Notes under the pieces: generated by a model
Database searches by the model: none
What the model saw: the letters and a program-made list of their open reading frames with translations, nothing else
Told to the model about the DNA's origin: nothing
Position numbers and translations under genes: made by a program
Shown: piece after piece, positions 59,738 to 64,000 of the stretch
Layout of the letters: each line of letters begins with the position of its first letter
Numbering within the stretch: the first letter of the stretch is position 1
Source: JACDAN01 sp963827705
GTDB taxonomy: Bacteria; Actinomycetota; Thermoleophilia; Gaiellales; Gaiellaceae
Assembly: GCA_963827705.1 (NCBI GenBank)
Contig: CAWHBN010000022.1
Span: 62,001 to 126,000 of the forward strand
Length of the DNA: 64,000 nucleotides
Direction: 5' to 3'

Positions 59738-60129
59738 GGTTTCCGGCCCGCGAAACCCTCCTCCGGTCCGTGCCAGAACGCGATCTCGTCCTCACCGAGA
59801 CGCCAGCACAGGAGGATCTCCTCACCCTCGCGGAGGGAGGGGAAGTCGAGGAGCCCGTCGTCGAGATCCTTGATCTGCGCCCCGTCAGACTGGATCCGCT
59901 CGATGCAGACCGCCAGGGTGGTCGCCTCCTCCTCGAGCTCCTTCTCGACCTCGGCGAAGTCTCCGGGCGTCAGGTCACCGCCGTTCGAGCCCGCCTGCTC
60001 GGTGAGCGCGCCGCGCCGCTCCTGTGCGTCGAGGAAGCGCCGGCGGTGCTCGACCATCTGCTCCACGACCGGCCGCAGCTCCGCAACAGCCCGGTTGGCC
60101 TCATCGAGGGTGAAGTAGCGTGACGCCAT
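59731..60129 (-). CDS. DUF2203 family protein
   Basis: 132 residues: RYFTLDEANRAVAELRPVVE begins a long helical hairpin with EKELEEEATTLAVCIERIQS, followed by a short beta part LLDFPSLREGEEILLCWRLG and IAFWHGPEEGFAGRKPL. This C-terminal GEEILLCWRLGE-FWH pattern defines DUF2203. Function unknown. ATG 60129 is preferred; coding of the divergent membrane protein appears to begin within about 10 bases, so their starts overlap. Confidence 0.82.
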   Translation of the reverse strand: MASRYFTLDEANRAVAELRPVVEQMVEHRRRFLDAQERRGALTEQAGSNGGDLTPGDFAEVEKELEEEATTLAVCIERIQSDGAQIKDLDDGLLDFPSLREGEEILLCWRLGEDEIAFWHGPEEGFAGRKPL

Positions 60130-60271
60130 CGGCCGTATTCTCGACGTCTTCCTGTGGAGCCGGGCGGCGATCTGGTCGGCCGTCGTTCTCGCGTACCTGA
60201 CCTTCGAGCCGAACGTACATCCTGACGTCGCCCGCTGGGACCGTCCGGAGTACACGCGCGATGCCGGGCTC

Positions 60272-61309
60272 TTGGTCGACGTCTGGGCCCGGTGGGACAG
60301 CGTCTGGTTCCTTCGGATCGCAGAGGACGGCTATGGCGCGACAGAGCAGGCGGCTGCCGCCTTCTACCCGCTGTACCCGCTGCTCGTCGGGTTGCTCGGC
60401 CGCGTGCTGCTCGGGCACTACGTTCTGGCGGGCGTCCTGATCTCGCTCGCCGCCTGCCTCGGAGCCTTCGTGCTGCTCGACCGGCTTGCGCTGCCCCGCC
60501 TGGGCGACGACGGGGCACGGCGGGCGGTCCTCTACCTCGCGATCTTTCCGTTCGCGCTCTTCCTCGGAGCTGTCTACAGCGAATCCCTCTTCCTGGTCGC
60601 CGCGGTCGCCAGCTTCTGGTTCGCCGAGCGCGGAAGCTTCCTCGGCGCCGGCGTCACGGCCGGGCTCGCGTGGCTGACCCGGCCGCTTGGAGTCGCGCTG
60701 CTCCCCGCACTCGTGCTCTTTGCGTGGCGAGCGCCCAACCGGGGTGACGCGCTGCTCCGGCTGGCCGCCGCACCGGCGCTCTTCGCCCTCTACCCGCTCT
60801 ACCTCTGGTGGAAGCTCGGCGATCCGTTCGCGTTTCTCCACGCCGAGCAAACCTGGAGCCGTGAGCTCTCTCCGGCAGGGCCGCTCGGCGGGCTCTGGGA
60901 CGGGCTTCGCGCCGGCTGGGCCGGCGTCAGGCAGCTCGCGTCCGGCTCGGACACGACCCGATACTGGAGCGCCGTCCAGGACGCGGACCCCGACCGCGTC
61001 GCGGCGATCAACCTCGCTCAGCTGGCGTTCCTCCTCCTCTTCGCGGGGCTCACCGTTGTCGCCTGGCGCCAGTTCGGCGCTCCGTACGGGCTGTTCGCAG
61101 CACTGAGCCTCGCGATCCCGCTCAGCGTGCCGTCCGAACGCTGGCCGCTGCTCTCGATCCAGCGCTTCGGGCTGGTGGTCTTTCCCCTCTTCATGGCCCT
61201 TGCCGTGCTCGGTTCCCGCCCGCGAGTCCACATCGGGGTGGTAGTCGTGAGCGCCGTGTTGCTCGGAGTCGTGTCGGCGCAGTGGGCCCTCTGGCAGTGG
61301 GTGGCATGA
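60272..61309 (+). CDS. PIG-V/mannosyltransferase-like polytopic membrane protein, 5' end unclear
   Basis: At least 345 residues and about nine helices. VWARWDSVWFLRIAEDGYG and AAFYPLYPLLVGLLGRVL with VYSESLFLVAAVASFWFAER are GT-C/PIG-V family marks. TTG 60272 is the only standard start, but the frame reads convincing protein from about 60131 (GRILDVFLWSRAAIWSAVV and VARWDRPEYTRDAG) back to a stop at 60116-60118. A GTG at 60120 is one base out of frame. One lost base, giving GTGAGCGCC, would restore it. The stop overlaps the next gene (ATGA). Confidence 0.8.
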   Translation: MVDVWARWDSVWFLRIAEDGYGATEQAAAAFYPLYPLLVGLLGRVLLGHYVLAGVLISLAACLGAFVLLDRLALPRLGDDGARRAVLYLAIFPFALFLGAVYSESLFLVAAVASFWFAERGSFLGAGVTAGLAWLTRPLGVALLPALVLFAWRAPNRGDALLRLAAAPALFALYPLYLWWKLGDPFAFLHAEQTWSRELSPAGPLGGLWDGLRAGWAGVRQLASGSDTTRYWSAVQDADPDRVAAINLAQLAFLLLFAGLTVVAWRQFGAPYGLFAALSLAIPLSVPSERWPLLSIQRFGLVVFPLFMALAVLGSRPRVHIGVVVVSAVLLGVVSAQWALWQWVA

Positions 61310-61998
61310 GCGAGCCGGAGCACGCGCGTCCTCACGAGCAGCCGCTCGGGCGCAAGCTCTTCGCCTGGTGGGTGCTCGTCGGCACCCTCATCCTCATCGG
61401 CTTCCTCTCCGCTGCCGCTGCAGAGGACGACGCAGATCGATCGGACGCCGTCTACCAGTACGACTTCGGGCTCGGCGGCCTGATCGTCTACGCGCTGCTG
61501 ATCGGGATCGTGCTGTTGATCGCCCGCGGGCTGGACTATCGCGAGACGTTCGCGCTCAGGCGGCCGACATCATGGAAGCGCGCAGGCGCACTGACGATCG
61601 GCCTTCTCGTCGCGGTGTTCATCGTCGGCGCGATCCTGGAGGCGATCTTCCACGCAGGCGAGGAGCAGGGGCTCGACCCGGCAGGCTGGCAGCCCGACCG
61701 CGTCGGCGCGCTCATCCTCAGCTTTCTCGCGATCGCGGTCGCGGCCCCCCTCGCCGAGGAGCTGACGTTCCGCGGCCTCGGCTACTACCTCCTGAGCCAG
61801 TTCGGAGTGTGGGCGGCGATCGTCATCACCGGGCTGACCTTCGCGCTGGCCCACGGCCTGATCGTGGGGATCCCCGTCTTCTTCGTGATCGGCGCCGGCC
61901 TCGCATTCCTGCGCTATCAAACAGACAGCCTGTATCCACCGATCCTGGTGCACATGTCGTTCAACGGCCTGCAGCTGGTGATCGGCGTCTTCGGCTAG
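61306..61998 (+). CDS. CPBP-family intramembrane metalloprotease (Abi/CaaX-like)
   Basis: 230 residues, seven or so helices. Catalytic motif AEELTFRGLGYYLL (EExxxR), second motif TFALAHGLIVG and third LVHMSFNGLQLVIG. Fits the CPBP protease family, whose bacterial members process or protect against small peptides. ATG start in an ATGA overlap. Converges on the ABC ATPase with stops overlapping by 4 bases. Confidence 0.87.
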   Translation: MSEPEHARPHEQPLGRKLFAWWVLVGTLILIGFLSAAAAEDDADRSDAVYQYDFGLGGLIVYALLIGIVLLIARGLDYRETFALRRPTSWKRAGALTIGLLVAVFIVGAILEAIFHAGEEQGLDPAGWQPDRVGALILSFLAIAVAAPLAEELTFRGLGYYLLSQFGVWAAIVITGLTFALAHGLIVGIPVFFVIGAGLAFLRYQTDSLYPPILVHMSFNGLQLVIGVFG

Positions 61999-63173
61999 TT
62001 GCGGTAAATGCCCAGGCCCGTGGCAGGGTCGAAGAAGTGCAGCCGGTCGTGGGCGACACGCAGCCTGGCGTTGTCGCCTTCCCGGAAGGTCGCACCCCGG
62101 CCGAGTCGCGCCACGAAGACCGTGCCGTGCTCCTCGCGGACGTCGACGGTGTCTGCTCCGACGGCCGCCTTGACGTCCTCCCCGTGGACTGGCCGGCCGT
62201 CCACGGCGAAGTGAACGAAGACCTCAGAGCCCATGTCCTCTCTGATGTCCACGGGCGCCGAGATCTGACCGTCGGACTCACCTTCCGCGTTTTCGAAGTC
62301 CTCCGGGCGAATCCCGAGGATGAGCGGCTTGCCCTCGAACCCGCGGAGCGCGGGTCGCGCCTCAAGAAGGCCATTGTCGACAACGAGCCGATGGCTGCCG
62401 AACCGCGCCTCGAGCCGGCCGTCGTCTCGCACGAGATCCGCGCCGACGAGGTTCATCGCGGGCGAGCCGATGAACTCGGCGACGAAGAGGTTCACGGGGT
62501 GGTCGTAGAGCCTCTGAGGTACGTCGTACTGCTGAAGCACGCCGTCGCGCATCACGGCGACGCGTTCGCCGAGCGTGAGCGCCTCCGTCTGGTCATGGGT
62601 CACGTAGATCGTCGTCACGGCGAGATCCCGTTGGATCCGAGCGATCTCCGCACGCATCTCGACGCGAAGCTTCGCGTCGAGGTTGGACAGCGGCTCGTCC
62701 ATGAGAAACGCCTGCGGCTCGCGCACGATTGCCCGGCCCATCGCCACGCGCTGGCGCTGGCCGCCGGAGAGAGTGCGGGGGCGCTTGCCGAGGACATCCT
62801 GGAGCCCGAGAACCTCGGCAGCGCTCTTCACGCGGCGGTCGATCTCCGCCTTGTCGAACTTCCGGAGCTTCAGCCCGAAGGCCATGTTCCGGTACGCGGA
62901 CATGTGCGGGTAGAGCGCGTAGTTCTGGAACACCATCGCGATGTCTCGGTTCTTTGGCGGGAGGTTGTTCACAACCCGACCGCCGATCCGAACCTCGCCC
63001 TCGGTCACGGGCTCGAGTCCGGCGACCATGCGAAGGGCGGTCGTCTTTCCGCATCCCGAAGGGCCGACGAGAACAGTGAATTCGCCGTCGCCGATGGTCA
63101 GGTCGAGTTCCTTCACGGCCCGTGTGCCGTCCGGATAGACCTTCGTCAGCCGCTCGAGCTCGATCTCAGCTAT
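61995..63173 (-). CDS. carbohydrate ABC transporter ATP-binding protein (UgpC/MsmK/MalK-like), apparent ATA start
   Basis: 392 residues from the ATA at 63173. Walker A VLVGPSGCGKTTALRM, RTLSGGQRQRVAMGRAIV signature, Walker B FLMDEPLSNLDAKLR, THDQTEALTLGERVAVM and a C-terminal TOBE/regulatory domain. The N-terminus AEIELERLTKVYPDGTRAVK is the standard start of this family, and GGAGG lies six bases before ATA, exactly where ATG is expected. The next standard start, GTG 63116, would remove the first strand. Energises sugar or glycerol-phosphate import with the permease diverging from it. Confidence 0.88.
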   Translation of the reverse strand: MAEIELERLTKVYPDGTRAVKELDLTIGDGEFTVLVGPSGCGKTTALRMVAGLEPVTEGEVRIGGRVVNNLPPKNRDIAMVFQNYALYPHMSAYRNMAFGLKLRKFDKAEIDRRVKSAAEVLGLQDVLGKRPRTLSGGQRQRVAMGRAIVREPQAFLMDEPLSNLDAKLRVEMRAEIARIQRDLAVTTIYVTHDQTEALTLGERVAVMRDGVLQQYDVPQRLYDHPVNLFVAEFIGSPAMNLVGADLVRDDGRLEARFGSHRLVVDNGLLEARPALRGFEGKPLILGIRPEDFENAEGESDGQISAPVDIREDMGSEVFVHFAVDGRPVHGEDVKAAVGADTVDVREEHGTVFVARLGRGATFREGDNARLRVAHDRLHFFDPATGLGIYRN

Positions 63174-63252
63174 CGCGCGCCTCCACCGTGCGAACAGCTG
63201 GGAAAGATACTCCCGTCACGTCGCCCGATCACCGTTTACGATCCCGGCCGAG

Positions 63253-64000
63253 GTGGCAACCGTCGCAGCCGGTCCCCACGGCCGGCGCTGGCAGGACGTC
63301 TTCGAGGAGCGCCGCTTCCTCGGCCCGCTCCTGATTGCTCCTGCGGTCCTCTTCATCGTCCTGCTGGTCGGAGCCCCGCTCGTCCTCGCCGTCTACCTCA
63401 GCCTCACCGATGCGACAGCGGGATCGCTGACCGGGGACTTCGTCGGCTTCCAGAATTACACGGAGGCGTGGCAGAGCGAGAACTTCCGCCGCGCGCTGAG
63501 GAACACGATCATCTTCACGCTCGTCTCGCAGGCGATCGTCCTCGTCGGAGCCGGCGTCCTCGCGCATGCGCTCATCCGCGACTTCCCGGGCAAGTGGTTC
63601 CTCCGCTTTCTCGTGATCCTCCCGTGGGCCACCCCGGTTGCGCTGAGCACCGTGGCGTTCCTCTGGATCCTCCACCCGCTCTACAGCGTCGTGAACTGGA
63701 CGCTGACCCACGACATCATGCCGGGCTCGCCGGCGTTCTTCCCCTACAAGGCGCTCAACTGGGCATTCGCCCGCGACTTCTGGCCGGGATGGATCCAGAT
63801 CTCCCCGATCGAGCCGATCGACCCGCCGCAGTGGCTCGGCGAGCCGAACCTCGCGATGGCCGCGATCATCTTCGCGCACGCCTGGCGAATCCTTCCGTTC
63901 GCCACCGTGATCTTCATCGCAGGCCTGGCATCGATGCCTCCCGAGATTGACGACGCAGCCAGGGTCGACGGCGCAACCGGGCTGAAGAAGTTCTGGTACG
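63253..64000 (+). CDS. carbohydrate ABC transporter permease, MalF/UgpA-type (3' end missing)
   Basis: GTG at 63253, open to the window end (249 codons seen). Helix LLIAPAVLFIVLLVGAPLV, FVGFQNYTEAWQSENFRRAL, TIIFTLVSQAIVLVGAGVLA, and the ATPase-contacting EAA loop MPPEIDDAARVDGATGLKKF at the very end. A binding protein and a second permease would be expected beyond the edge. The 79 bp between it and the divergent ATPase must hold both promoters; none is clear. Confidence 0.9.
   Translation, partial: MATVAAGPHGRRWQDVFEERRFLGPLLIAPAVLFIVLLVGAPLVLAVYLSLTDATAGSLTGDFVGFQNYTEAWQSENFRRALRNTIIFTLVSQAIVLVGAGVLAHALIRDFPGKWFLRFLVILPWATPVALSTVAFLWILHPLYSVVNWTLTHDIMPGSPAFFPYKALNWAFARDFWPGWIQISPIEPIDPPQWLGEPNLAMAAIIFAHAWRILPFATVIFIAGLASMPPEIDDAARVDGATGLKKFWY

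Noticed and set aside
61368..63950. 860-residue plus-strand open frame
   Set aside because: Overlaps CPBP, ABC ATPase (antisense) and permease genes; no conserved motif, low-complexity translation.
1..64000. Prophage, transposon or defence island
   Set aside because: No transposase, integrase, capsid, toxin-antitoxin or nuclease cluster; composition is even and genes are core-type throughout.

Overview
The window reads as about 64 kb of the chromosome of a high-GC, GC3-rich actinobacterium. Base composition, frequent GTG starts, GTGA/ATGA gene overlaps, a DUF3107-type protein, an actinobacterial-type Mrp without CxxC and a ccm-hem cluster together suggest a Thermoleophilia-like lineage (Gaiellales/Solirubrobacterales). 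That placement is inference, because no rRNA gene is present. Nearly all of the sequence is coding. There is no insertion sequence, phage gene or CRISPR array. The only assigned RNA gene is a tRNA-Phe.

Layout. 1-2408: end of the complex I operon (nuoM fragment, nuoN), closed by two palindromes with an identical core. 2482-7502: small membrane protein, membrane-anchored adenylate cyclase, then a tight run of metallo-beta-lactamase-fold hydrolase, DUF1028 protein and two tandem cupin-TPR paralogues. 7499-10978 (minus): OmpR-type two-component system beside a frame-broken Thr/Asp-rich exported protein, a cupredoxin and a repeat-containing exported protein. 11065-14845 (minus): Ldh2-family protein, Mrp, inositol-monophosphatase-like protein and DUF1015; YhaM-like nuclease and DMT permease on plus. 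16566-21981 (minus): six-gene MoxR/DUF58/VWA membrane operon. 22024-22183: candidate structured RNA, copy 1. 22202-25915 (minus): YchF, ECF sigma factor, DUF3107, methylmalonyl-CoA epimerase, FtsH-like protease. 25966-32695: nicotinamidase-like protein facing nicotinate phosphoribosyltransferase, DUF1385, M20 peptidase, methyltransferase, RarA, OsmC. 32692-33605: phosphoesterase, structured RNA copy 2, tRNA-Phe.

33687-40565 (minus) is one long operon, ccmA-ccmB-ccmC-ccmD-ccsA/hemX-hemA-hemC-hemD-DUF62-methyltransferase, joining heme delivery for c-type cytochromes to early tetrapyrrole synthesis. 40708-44429 (minus) carries moaB, moaC, otsA and treT; moeA lies at 50360-51562, so part of molybdenum-cofactor synthesis is present. 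44479-48436 has an RsbW-like kinase, an HtrA protease and a second two-component system. 48493-61998 is an envelope region: M28-like membrane protein, glycosyltransferases, a class A penicillin-binding protein, MscS, polytopic sugar transferases and a CPBP protease. The window ends in a carbohydrate ABC transporter (ATPase on minus, permease running off the end).

The most unusual signals are two 160-162-nt elements (22024-22183 and 33367-33528). They share an invariant 14/14-nt internal loop enclosed by helices whose sequences differ but whose pairing is kept. Several genes also look out of frame or lack an ATG/GTG/TTG at the expected start (near 5070-5120, 7620, 34286, 52616, 56820, 60120, 63173). 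These may be residual sequencing or assembly errors, or real oddities of the strain.
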